64,000 nt of DNA from positions 1,116,001 through 1,180,000 of the forward strand of contig CAVYGS010000005.1 of assembly GCA_963768185.1 (NCBI GenBank), in the 5' to 3' direction. A program made the position numbers and the translations under genes. Positions 8,446-15,509 of the stretch are shown here, piece after piece (within the stretch, counting starts at the first letter, position 1; each line of letters opens with the position of its first letter). Origin of the DNA: Palsa-461 sp963768185 (GTDB lineage Bacteria; Actinomycetota; Acidimicrobiia; Acidimicrobiales; RAAP-2). The notes under the pieces were generated by a model that was not told the origin of the DNA, did no database searches, and saw nothing but the letters and a program-made list of their open reading frames with translations.

Positions 8446-8610
8446 CTACCGGGTCTCTTTGTGGAGGGTGTGGCGGTGGTCCCAGCGGCAGTACTTCTTC
8501 ATCTCGATCCGCTCACGGTCGTTGTTCTTGTTCTTGACCGTGATGTAGTTCCGTCGCTTGCAGACCTCGCAGGCCAGGGTGACCTGGACCCGCTTCTCGT
8601 TCTTCGGCAC
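8446..8610 (-). CDS. rpmG: 50S ribosomal protein L33
   Basis: This 54-residue L33 starts at GTG 8608-8610, preceded by an excellent AGGAGG site seven bases away. One CxxC pair is intact (C14, C17, CEVC). The second zinc pair normally seen in zinc-type L33 (KYCPRC) is reduced to C41 with Asp at the partner place (KYCRWDH), so zinc binding may use another ligand or be lost. It sits between tRNA-Met and tRNA-Trp, close to secE, as in other actinobacteria. Confidence 0.93.
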   Translation of the reverse strand: MPKNEKRVQVTLACEVCKRRNYITVKNKNNDRERIEMKKYCRWDHRHTLHKETR

Positions 8611-8634
8611 CCGGTGCCTCCTCTCCCTTTCCGG

Positions 8635-8711
8635 TGGTAGCGGCGGCGGGACTCGAACCCGCGACCCCACGATTATGAGCCGTGTGCTCTGACCAACTGA
8701 GCTACGCCGCC
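8635..8711 (-). tRNA. tRNA-Met (anticodon CAT, elongator type)
   Basis: The gene has acceptor GGCGGCG/CGCCGCT, anticodon loop CTCATAA, T arm GCGGGTTCGAGTCCCGC, and CCA encoded at 8635-8637. The anticodon stem lacks the three consecutive G-C pairs of initiator tRNA, so it reads as elongator. Confidence 0.93.
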
Positions 8712-8715
8712 GGGG

Positions 8716-8788
8716 AGCCCCCTGTCGGAATCGAACCGACGACACCAGCCTTACCATGGCTGTGCTCTGCCGACTGAGCTAAGGGGGC
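8716..8788 (-). tRNA. tRNA-Thr (anticodon GGT)
   Basis: The gene is a 73-base cloverleaf with acceptor GCCCCCT/AGGGGGC, anticodon loop ATGGTAA and T loop TTCGATT. No CCA is encoded. It is four bases upstream of tRNA-Met, so both are probably cut from one transcript that also includes rpmG. Confidence 0.95.
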
Positions 8789-8814
8789 GCGGCGGTCGCC
8801 CGGACCGCTGCGAC

Positions 8815-8820
8815 ACTTTA
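8815..8820 (-). promoter_or_regulatory. Candidate -10 element for tRNA-Thr/tRNA-Met/rpmG
   Basis: TAAAGT on the minus strand, in the context GGTGGCATAAAGTGTCGC, lies 27 bases before tRNA-Thr. It matches the element before tRNA-Trp. No clear -35 is visible. Confidence 0.4.
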
Positions 8821-8890
8821 TGCCACCGGGCCTCCGCGCCTCCCCCCGGCGGCGATTGCCGGGCTCGGAGGCCTGCTGGCATCCTCGGCC

Positions 8891-9517
8891 ATGGAACTTG
8901 GCAACGAGATCCGCATGTTGGGCGACCGGCTCCGGGCGATCGCCCAGGTGGGACTCGACTACGCCGAGGACTCGCCCTACGACGCGGACCGTTACGAGCG
9001 GGTGCTCCGGATCGTCTCCGAGCTCTTCGCGCTGGCCGACACACGGTCGGCCGAGGAGATCCACCGGACGCTGTTCACCCAGCTGACCCACCGGACCCCG
9101 CTCGTCGGCGCCGAAGCGGCCATCTTCGACGACGAGGACCGCCTGCTGCTCATCCGTCGCGCCGACGACGGCCGCTGGGCCCTGCCCGGCGGGCTGATCG
9201 ACCCCGCCGAGACCCCGGCCGAGGCCGCCGTCCGGGAGGCCCGCGAGGAGTCGGGGACCGTGGCGGAACCAGTGGCCCTCATCGGGGTGTACGACTCGCG
9301 CCGCTGCGGCAGCGAGCTCCCGCTGCAGCTGTACCACTTCGTCGTCGGCTGCCACCTCGTCGAGGCGACCGGCGTCGCCGAGACCCCCTGGGAGATCACC
9401 GAGCAGTCTTGGTTCGCCGACGTCGAGGGCATCGAACTCTCGGCGGGCCATCCGGGCAAGATCGCCGGCGCGTTCGCCTGGCACCGCGGCCGTCTGGCCG
9501 CGCATCTCGACCTGTAG
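8891..9517 (+). CDS. Nudix hydrolase with Nudix_N domain
   Basis: This is a 208-residue Nudix hydrolase, a family that cleaves nucleoside diphosphates linked to other groups. An N-terminal helical Nudix_N-type segment (residues 1-65) precedes the catalytic domain. The Nudix box is complete: G101, E107, R115, E116, E119, E120, G122 (GX5EX7REXXEEXG). Members with this N-terminal domain are often annotated as ADP-ribose or nucleoside-sugar pyrophosphatases, but the substrate cannot be read here. It diverges from the tRNA cluster and is followed 28 bases later by an acetyltransferase gene on the same strand. Confidence 0.88.
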   Translation: MELGNEIRMLGDRLRAIAQVGLDYAEDSPYDADRYERVLRIVSELFALADTRSAEEIHRTLFTQLTHRTPLVGAEAAIFDDEDRLLLIRRADDGRWALPGGLIDPAETPAEAAVREAREESGTVAEPVALIGVYDSRRCGSELPLQLYHFVVGCHLVEATGVAETPWEITEQSWFADVEGIELSAGHPGKIAGAFAWHRGRLAAHLDL

Positions 9518-9545
9518 CGGTGGGGGTGCTCGCTACCATCGCCCG

Positions 9546-10070
9546 ATGCGGATCCGGCTCGCCGAGCCTGACGACCTCGAGCCCATCTGCGCGATCTATA
9601 ACACCGAGGTCGTCGAGTCCCTCGTCACCTTCGACATCATCCCCTGGGAGGTCGCCGAGCAGGCACTGTGGTTGGACCGGCACCAGGGCGCTCACCCTGC
9701 GATCGTCGCCGTCGACGAGCCGGGGACCGGCGACGGCACCCTGATCGGGGCGGGCGGTGAGCCGGTGCTCGGATTCGGCACCCTGTCCCCCTTCAAGGAG
9801 AAGCCCGCCTACGCGACGACCGTCGAGAACTCCGTCTACGTCGCGCGCAACGCCCGACGGCGGGGGGTCGGCCGAGCGCTCCTCGTCGAGCTGCTCCGGC
9901 TGGCCGGCGAGCATGGGTTCCACGCGATCATCGCCAGGACCGAGGGCTCGAACACCCCGTCGATCGAGATGCACCTGGCCTGCGGCTACGAGACGGTCGG
10001 CGTGGAACGGGAGGTCGGCAGAAAGCACGGGCGCTGGCTCGACGTGATCGAGCTGCAGCGGATGCTCTGA
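9546..10070 (+). CDS. GNAT acetyltransferase, phosphinothricin-acetyltransferase-like
   Basis: This 174-residue single GNAT domain has an N-terminus (IRLAEPDDLEPICAIYNTEV) and a VENSVYVARNARRRGVGRAL acetyl-CoA-binding segment (residues about 94-113) that follow the Pat/Bar subgroup closely. The C-terminal GCWLDV-type strand appears here as GRWLDVIELQ. Members acetylate phosphinothricin, methionine sulfoximine or related amino acids, and the natural substrate is usually unknown. It ends seven bases before the convergent mannosyltransferase gene. Confidence 0.82.
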   Translation: MRIRLAEPDDLEPICAIYNTEVVESLVTFDIIPWEVAEQALWLDRHQGAHPAIVAVDEPGTGDGTLIGAGGEPVLGFGTLSPFKEKPAYATTVENSVYVARNARRRGVGRALLVELLRLAGEHGFHAIIARTEGSNTPSIEMHLACGYETVGVEREVGRKHGRWLDVIELQRML

Positions 10071-10077
10071 CCCTGGT

Positions 10078-11829
10078 CTAAGCCTGCGCCAGACGTGGTC
10101 GGAGCTCCTCCTCGTGCCAGGCGTCGTCCTCACCGTCCCAGCGCCACGACGTCGACCAGCGACCGAGCGGCACCAGCAGCACGAACAAGCACGCGAGAAA
10201 CGCCCAGGCGACGGAAAGCGGGTCCGAGTGGATCAGCTGGTCGACGAGCGTCCGGCCACCCGGTAGCCCGAGGAACGGGCAGAGCACCGAGGCCCCGATG
10301 ATCAGCGTCCGCGTCCTGCCGAGGGCGACGGGCGCGAGAAGCACGAGGCCCCACGTGAGGTACCAGTCCTGGACCACCGGGCCGAGCACCACGAAGAGCA
10401 GCAGCGTGTAGCCGAGCGCCTTCAGCCCGCCGATCCGGTCGCTGTTCTTCAAGAAATAGAGCGCGGCGACCCCGGCCACGGCGAACCCGAGCACCCGGGC
10501 CCCCGACAGCACCATCGTGGTCGAGACCCCAAGGCCGATCGCGTGGAACAGGTGCCCCATCCCGAGACCGATTGCGGTGGTCGGGGCGAGCCAGCTTCGG
10601 ACCGTCCCGGGCGTCTCGAGGTTGCCGACCCAGCCCCAGCCGAGCCCGCTCACCGCCGAGAGGAGGCCCAGGATGCCGAGGCAGAGCATCCCCGCGGTCA
10701 GCACCGGTCGGATGCGTTGGCGGATGGGCACACCGGTGCCGAGCCACTCCCAGCCGACGTAGATGACCCCGAGCCCGGCCGGGGCCTTGATCGCGGCGGC
10801 CAGGGTGACCAGCACGACCCCCCAGACCGGATGCTTGCTCTTGGCCGCGGCGAGGCCGCACATCAGCAATCCGAGCATGATCGCGTCGTTGTGACCCGAC
10901 CCGATGAGGGTCAGCAGCACGAGCGGATTGAGGACGGTCAGGAGGAAGATCGGGCCGGGGTCGCGCCCGTAGGCCCGGGCGAGGATCGGGATCGAGATCG
11001 CGATCAGCGCGACGCCGGCAACGGCCAGCAGCCGAAGGAAGATCACTGTGACCAGCACGTGGTGCAGGCTCGCCGAGGCGAAGAAGCCGTCGATCATCAA
11101 GAAGAGCGGTCCGTAGGGGGCGGGCGCGTTCAGCCACAGCTGGTCGACGGGGTTCACATACGGGCCGGCGCCGAGCGTAAAGGGCCCGTAGTTGTACGGG
11201 TTGATGTGGTGGCTGACCATCTCGCCCTGGGCCGCGTACGAGAAGACGTCGCGGCTGAAGATCGGAGCGATGACGAGCAGCGGGATGATCCACAGTGCGA
11301 AGATCCACCAGAGATGCTTGATCGGGACGCCCGGACGACGGGTAAGCGCCCTGGTGAGCCCGTACCAGACCCGCGCCAGGAGCACCATCCCCCCGTAGAC
11401 CGCCACCAGCCCGAAGAGCAAGAAGGCGGTGGAGGACACCCCCGACTGGGAGGGCTCCCCGAAGAACCAGGTGCCGGGCATCTCCAGCTTGAAGGGCGAG
11501 CTGTCGAAGGACACACCCACGCCGATCGAGACGATCGCGAGGAAGCCCATGAGCGCTGGGCGGCGGAGGAAACGCCAATCGTCGGGGGCGTCGTCGTCGG
11601 GATCGACGTTGTCACCGAGGACCCGGACCGGGGCGACCCGGACGCGGACCACTTCGGCGAGCACGACGACATGGTCGACCGCCCACCGAAGGCGCTCGAG
11701 CGCGCCCGTGCTCATCGCACGCGCACGCCCGAGCGTCCCCCCGGCTGCCTTCGGTGGGTTGGGAGCGGAAGCCTCTGTCTGACTTCTCAGTTGGTCTCCA
11801 CTCAGATCTCGTTCGGTCTCGTGGCACAT
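10078..11829 (-). CDS. mptB: MptB-like polyprenol-phosphomannose-dependent alpha-1,6-mannosyltransferase
   Basis: This is a polytopic membrane protein of up to 583 residues with about a dozen predicted membrane helices, of the GT-C-like family that uses polyprenyl-phosphate-mannose outside the membrane. Family signs are PGTWFFGEP, the loop RDVFSYAAQGEMVSHHINPY with its acidic residues, and APYGPLF. In corynebacteria MptB builds the mannan core of lipomannan. Here no other lipoglycan gene is adjacent, so the acceptor is uncertain. ATG 11827-11829 gives the longest form. ATG 11713-11715 (MSTGALERLRW) is an equally plausible start that removes a poorly ordered leader. Confidence 0.75.
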   Translation of the reverse strand: MCHETERDLSGDQLRSQTEASAPNPPKAAGGTLGRARAMSTGALERLRWAVDHVVVLAEVVRVRVAPVRVLGDNVDPDDDAPDDWRFLRRPALMGFLAIVSIGVGVSFDSSPFKLEMPGTWFFGEPSQSGVSSTAFLLFGLVAVYGGMVLLARVWYGLTRALTRRPGVPIKHLWWIFALWIIPLLVIAPIFSRDVFSYAAQGEMVSHHINPYNYGPFTLGAGPYVNPVDQLWLNAPAPYGPLFLMIDGFFASASLHHVLVTVIFLRLLAVAGVALIAISIPILARAYGRDPGPIFLLTVLNPLVLLTLIGSGHNDAIMLGLLMCGLAAAKSKHPVWGVVLVTLAAAIKAPAGLGVIYVGWEWLGTGVPIRQRIRPVLTAGMLCLGILGLLSAVSGLGWGWVGNLETPGTVRSWLAPTTAIGLGMGHLFHAIGLGVSTTMVLSGARVLGFAVAGVAALYFLKNSDRIGGLKALGYTLLLFVVLGPVVQDWYLTWGLVLLAPVALGRTRTLIIGASVLCPFLGLPGGRTLVDQLIHSDPLSVAWAFLACLFVLLVPLGRWSTSWRWDGEDDAWHEEELRPRLAQA

Positions 11830-11952
11830 CGACCGTCTCGGGTGCCCGGTTTGCGCCGCCCCCTAATCGGCGCATGCAAGCCTCGAGATGGCCTTGGAAG
11901 CTCGTCGCACCCGGCGGCGTCCCGCCTGGCTGCGACGCTTTTCCGTAATGGC

Positions 11953-11980
11953 ATTGTAACGATATCCGGGTGTGAAGCAA
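11953..11980 (-). promoter_or_regulatory. Candidate promoter for the mptB-like gene
   Basis: The minus strand has TTGCTT (11975-11980), a 16-base spacer and TACAAT (11953-11958). This is a good -10 match in an otherwise GC-rich region. Confidence 0.45.
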
Positions 11981-12020
11981 GGTCCGCGACCTGCCCTTTC
12001 TCGCGCCCTTCGGTGACCGG

Positions 12021-12049
12021 TTGGATTTTCGTAACGCTGTTCCGATATC
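12021..12049 (+). promoter_or_regulatory. Candidate promoter for crotonase-tetR
   Basis: TTGGAT (12021-12026), a 17-base spacer and GATATC (12044-12049) lie about 30 bases before the crotonase ATG. Its overlap with a repeated GTAACG/GATATC motif makes it a reasonable target for the adjacent TetR regulator. Confidence 0.45.
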
Positions 12050-12077
12050 GTGCCGGTACCGGGTCCGAGGAGGGGTC

Positions 12078-12785
12078 ATGGCACCACTGGTCAGTTACGC
12101 GGTCGAGGGCGGTGCGGTCCGCATCGGGATGGACGACGGGAAGCTCAACGTGCTCTCCCCTCAAATGTTGGACGAGCTGCACAAGGCCTTCGCGCGGGCG
12201 CTCGGCGAGGGACTGCCGGTCGTCCTGCGCGGCCACGGCAGGGCGATGTCGGCCGGCTTCGACCTGAAGGTGCTGACCGGTGGCGGAACTGACGCCGCCG
12301 ACCTGCTCAAGGCGGGCTTCGAGCTGTCGGAGCGGATGCTGTCGTTCCCGACCCCCGTCGTCGTCGCGTGCCCCGGCCACGCGATCGCCATGGGGCTGTT
12401 CATCGTTCTCTCCGGCGACTACCGCATCGGCGTCTCGGGCCCGTTCCGGCTGACCGCGAACGAGGTCGCCATCGGCATGACGCTCCCCCGCACGGCCACC
12501 GAAGTCTGCCGTTATCGGCTCCTCCCGAGCCACTTCGATCGCGCTGCCGCGCTTGCCGAGGTGTTCACGCCCGAGGGCGCGATGGCGGCCGGCATCCTGG
12601 ACCAGGTCGTCGAGACCGCCGACTTCGACGCCGCCATCGAAGACGTGGTGACCCGTCTCGGCACGCTCAACCTGCCCGCCCACATCGGCACGAAACTGCG
12701 CACCCGCGAGGGTCTGCTCGCAACGATCCACCGGACGATCGCCGAGGACGACGCCGAGTTCCGGGCGTCCATCGCCGCACGCTGA
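12078..12785 (+). CDS. Crotonase (enoyl-CoA hydratase/isomerase) family protein
   Basis: This is a 235-residue crotonase-fold protein acting on an acyl-CoA thioester. GRAMSAGFDLKVL and GHAIAMGLFIVLSGDYRIG form the two oxyanion-hole segments. The first catalytic Glu of enoyl-CoA hydratase has a counterpart in TANEVAIGMTLP. The second (in rat SLAMEMVLTGD) aligns with Ala in RAAALAEVFTPEG, a pattern closer to isomerases. Therefore hydratase activity should not be assumed. ATG at 12078 has a GAGGAGGGG site directly upstream. It is ten bases ahead of a tetR gene and probably cotranscribed with it. Confidence 0.83.
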   Translation: MAPLVSYAVEGGAVRIGMDDGKLNVLSPQMLDELHKAFARALGEGLPVVLRGHGRAMSAGFDLKVLTGGGTDAADLLKAGFELSERMLSFPTPVVVACPGHAIAMGLFIVLSGDYRIGVSGPFRLTANEVAIGMTLPRTATEVCRYRLLPSHFDRAAALAEVFTPEGAMAAGILDQVVETADFDAAIEDVVTRLGTLNLPAHIGTKLRTREGLLATIHRTIAEDDAEFRASIAAR

Positions 12786-12795
12786 GGCCGCTCCG

Positions 12796-13407
12796 GTGGG
12801 GCGTCTCAAGGAGCGCACGCCCGAGCTGAGGGAGCGGGTACTGCAGGTGTCGGTCGCGATGCTCGAGGACGAGGGCGTGGCCGGATTCACGACAAGGCGG
12901 GTGGCGTCCGAGGCCCGGACGTCGACGCCGGCGATCTACGAGCTCTTCGGCGACAAGGCGGGACTCGTCCGGGAGGTCTTCTTCGAAGGCTTCCGCATGC
13001 TCCGGGACCGGCTCGGCACCGTGGGTGAGACCGCGGACACCCGCGGGGACCTCGTTGCTGTCGTCGCCATCCTGCGCGCCTTCGCCACGGACCATCCCAC
13101 GCTCACCGCCGTGATGTTCTCGAGGCCGTTCGCCGACTTCGACCCGCGCCCCGAGGAGAAGGAGGCTGGCCGGTCGGTCCGGGAGTTCATCGTCGGCCGC
13201 GTGCGACGTTGCGTCGAGGCCGGCGCGCTCAAGGGCGACGAGACCGACATCGCCCACGTGCTGCTGGCCCTCGTGCAGGGGCTGACCACACAGGAGAACG
13301 CCGGGTGGCTCGGCACCTCAGCGGCTTCGGTCGATCGGCGCTGGCGCCTCGCCGTCGACGGCGTGCTCGATGGCTTCGCCCGGACAAAGGGCCGGGCCCG
13401 GCGCTGA
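12796..13407 (+). CDS. TetR family transcriptional regulator
   Basis: This 203-residue repressor-type protein has an N-terminal TetR helix-turn-helix at about residues 14-58 (FTTRRVASEARTSTPAIYELFGDKAGL) and a variable ligand-binding C-terminal half. The start is GTG at 12796. It lies ten bases after the crotonase gene and ends one base before the convergent P450-like gene. The likely target is the promoter before the crotonase gene. The ligand could be an acyl-CoA or lipid, by analogy with other TetR-crotonase pairs; that is inference. Confidence 0.88.
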   Translation: MGRLKERTPELRERVLQVSVAMLEDEGVAGFTTRRVASEARTSTPAIYELFGDKAGLVREVFFEGFRMLRDRLGTVGETADTRGDLVAVVAILRAFATDHPTLTAVMFSRPFADFDPRPEEKEAGRSVREFIVGRVRRCVEAGALKGDETDIAHVLLALVQGLTTQENAGWLGTSAASVDRRWRLAVDGVLDGFARTKGRARR

Positions 13408-13408
13408 C

Positions 13409-14272
13409 TCAGCCGCTCCGGATCTCGAGACGCGCCGGGAGTCGCAGTGGGCCGTCGACGAATTCGACCGACCCGACGACCCGCGCGCCGGCCACGCCGA
13501 GCGCATCGAGGACCCCACCGGCCAGCGCGATCGCCTCGGCCCGCCCCGGACACGGACGGACGCCGCTCCCGAAGGCCATCGTCGGGTGGCCGACCCCGCC
13601 CTCGGCCGACGCCGCCTCGAGATCAAGGACGACCACCTCGCCGTTGGCGGCACGCCGGCGCATGGCGCGCAGCGGCGTCGCGAGTTCGAGGGTCTCGACA
13701 ATGAGGACGTCGGCGGCGAGGTGCGGCCGGCCGGAGGCCCTCGCCAATGCCCCGCCTATCAAGGCGGCCACCGCTTCGCAGGCCTGGGCCAACACCGCGA
13801 TGGCGGCGGCCGTGCCCTCGGGAACGGGACGCTCGAGCAGTGCCCTCAGCCGCTCCACCGCCAGGTCCGTGTCCGCGTCGGCGGTGCCGCTCAGATAGCG
13901 CAGACCCACCGCCATCGCGTCGCGCACCGCCTGATCGAGCTGCGCGTCGGCGATGCCGAGTCCGGCACACAGCACCGCCATCGGGACGGGACGGGCAAGG
14001 GTCTCCATCACCTCGAGGCGTCCGCCCTTGGCCACCAATACCTGCTCGGCCCGGCGCGCCGCCTCGCGGCGCAGCGCGGTCGGGTCCAACCGGGCCAGTT
14101 CGTCCTCAACAAGACGGCGGCGGTGGGCGTGGAGATCCCCGTTGACGAATCGGCACACCGTGGACCTCAGCCACCCGAGGCCCGTCCCCGCTGCGGGCAC
14201 GGACGGCACCTCGTACGCGGGGTCTGCCAACACGGCCTCGATCCCGGCCCGGGTGGTCAGCACGTGGTCCAT
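13409..14272 (-). CDS. Short, atypical cytochrome P450-like protein
   Basis: A 287-residue protein has the P450 haem-ligand loop FGSGVRPCPGR with Cys about residue 241, and an N-terminal HAHRRRLVE segment resembling the C-helix. Normal bacterial P450s are about 400 residues. Here the I-helix segment (AVLAQACEAVAALIGG) lacks the usual Thr. The K-helix ExxR motif is absent (VETLELATPLR), and the region between K-helix and haem loop is very short. It may have lost monooxygenase activity, or may bind haem for another role. ATG 14270-14272 is chosen; the frame stays open upstream without a good start. Confidence 0.72.
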   Translation of the reverse strand: MDHVLTTRAGIEAVLADPAYEVPSVPAAGTGLGWLRSTVCRFVNGDLHAHRRRLVEDELARLDPTALRREAARRAEQVLVAKGGRLEVMETLARPVPMAVLCAGLGIADAQLDQAVRDAMAVGLRYLSGTADADTDLAVERLRALLERPVPEGTAAAIAVLAQACEAVAALIGGALARASGRPHLAADVLIVETLELATPLRAMRRRAANGEVVVLDLEAASAEGGVGHPTMAFGSGVRPCPGRAEAIALAGGVLDALGVAGARVVGSVEFVDGPLRLPARLEIRSG

Positions 14273-14417
14273 GACGGATCGACCTGCGACGAGCCGGGTC
14301 AGCGGCCCGCGTCCATGAGCGAGCCCGGCGTCGTGAGCAGCTCGCCCTCGAAAACCTTCTCCACGCTCCTCCTGTCCTCCCCAGTCTGCCGGACCCGAAC
14401 CGGGTGATGATCGTGGT

Positions 14418-15473
14418 GTGCTGAGCGTGCCCCGATCGTGGTCCGCCCTCACGCCGGCCTGGATGAACACCGCGCTCAGTGCGCAGTTCGCGGGCACCGT
14501 CGTGGGGGAAGTCCGCGTCGGGCCCGTCACCGACGGAACGAACAGCCGCGCCGTGGTGCACCTCGGGTTCGCTTCGGGGAGCGGGCCGGGCCGGGTGTTC
14601 GTCAAGCGCGAGGGACCGGTCCTCCACCGGTTGGCGCTCGCCGCCCTCGGCGCCCTCACCTGTGAGGCCCGGCTCGTCACCTCGGGGGCGACGCTCCCGG
14701 TCGAGCGACCCACACCGTACGCGGCGGCGTTCGACCGGCGACGGCTGGCGGCGATCGTGGTCATGGAAGACGTCACGCTGCGCGCCGGCCGACCCAACGG
14801 GGCGACCAACCCCCTGACGGTCGAACAGGTGCGCAGCGGGTTGCGGGGCCTCGCCCGGCTGCACGCGCAGTACTGGGAGCGCCCACTCCCCGAAGCGCTC
14901 AGGTTCCTTCGCCCCTGGCGTCTGCGCGCCCTGTGGGCACCGGTCTCCTTCGCCAGCTTGTCCCGGGCGCTGCACGTGCTCGGTGTCCGTGGCCAGGCCG
15001 GGTTGCTCCCACCGGGTGCCCATGCGGCATCGCTCGAGCGATCCTTTCGGCGCTGGGCCGCCCTGGCGGCCACCGGTCCCCAGACGGTGCTCCACGGCGA
15101 CCCGCACCCCGCCAACACCTACGCGTTGGCGGACGAGACCATCGGGTTCTACGACTGGCAGCTGGTGCGAACGGGCAACTGGTCGCACGACGTCGGCTAT
15201 TTCATCGTCTCGAGTCTCGACATCGACGCGCGCCGCGCGCACGAGCACGTCCTGCTCGAGGGCTATCTGGAGGAGGTCCGGAGCGCCGGAGTGCGGGCAC
15301 CCGCGTTCGACGTCGCATGGCGCCGCTACCGCCAGACGCCCGCCTACGGGCTCGGGGCCTGGCTCCACACCCTCTCGGGTGGCCGCTTCCAGCCCGTCGA
15401 CGACTCCCTGACCGCCATCGGACGCTTCGGCGCCGCCTACGCCGACCACCACTCCGGCACCACGGACACATGA
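14418..15473 (+). CDS. Aminoglycoside-phosphotransferase-fold kinase family protein
   Basis: The 351-residue protein belongs to the protein-kinase-like phosphotransferase (APH/choline-kinase) superfamily. The Brenner motif HGDPHPAN is at about residue 225 and the metal-binding FYDWQ at about residue 244. The N-terminal lobe has VFVKRE for the nucleotide-binding Lys. Similar actinobacterial proteins lie among acyl-CoA and steroid-type genes and are not resistance enzymes, so the substrate is unknown. GTG 14418 is the start. It diverges from the P450-like gene, 145 bases away. Confidence 0.8.
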   Translation: MLSVPRSWSALTPAWMNTALSAQFAGTVVGEVRVGPVTDGTNSRAVVHLGFASGSGPGRVFVKREGPVLHRLALAALGALTCEARLVTSGATLPVERPTPYAAAFDRRRLAAIVVMEDVTLRAGRPNGATNPLTVEQVRSGLRGLARLHAQYWERPLPEALRFLRPWRLRALWAPVSFASLSRALHVLGVRGQAGLLPPGAHAASLERSFRRWAALAATGPQTVLHGDPHPANTYALADETIGFYDWQLVRTGNWSHDVGYFIVSSLDIDARRAHEHVLLEGYLEEVRSAGVRAPAFDVAWRRYRQTPAYGLGAWLHTLSGGRFQPVDDSLTAIGRFGAAYADHHSGTTDT

Positions 15474-15509
15474 CGGGGCCGCACGTGGGCCTTCATGCAC
15501 GGTGGTAGT

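Larger units (their letters stand above)
11830..12077. other. Divergent intergenic region, mptB-like gene / crotonase
   Basis: The gap is 248 bases, or 362 if the shorter mptB start is used. No gene is seen. It contains candidate promoters for both flanking genes. A GTAACG...GATATC pair occurs twice (11956-11966 and 12031-12049) and may be part of a regulator site. Confidence 0.5.

Noticed and set aside
9546..10070. Herbicide resistance (pat/bar) gene
   Set aside because: It belongs to the same subgroup, but such chromosomal copies are common with unknown substrates.
12021..15473. A biosynthetic gene cluster (crotonase, TetR, P450, phosphotransferase)
   Set aside because: No core synthase (polyketide, peptide or terpene) is present, and the P450 looks non-canonical. 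The group is too small to call.
14418..15473. Aminoglycoside resistance gene
   Set aside because: The kinase fold motifs are present, but many actinobacterial homologues serve other substrates, and nothing indicates resistance.
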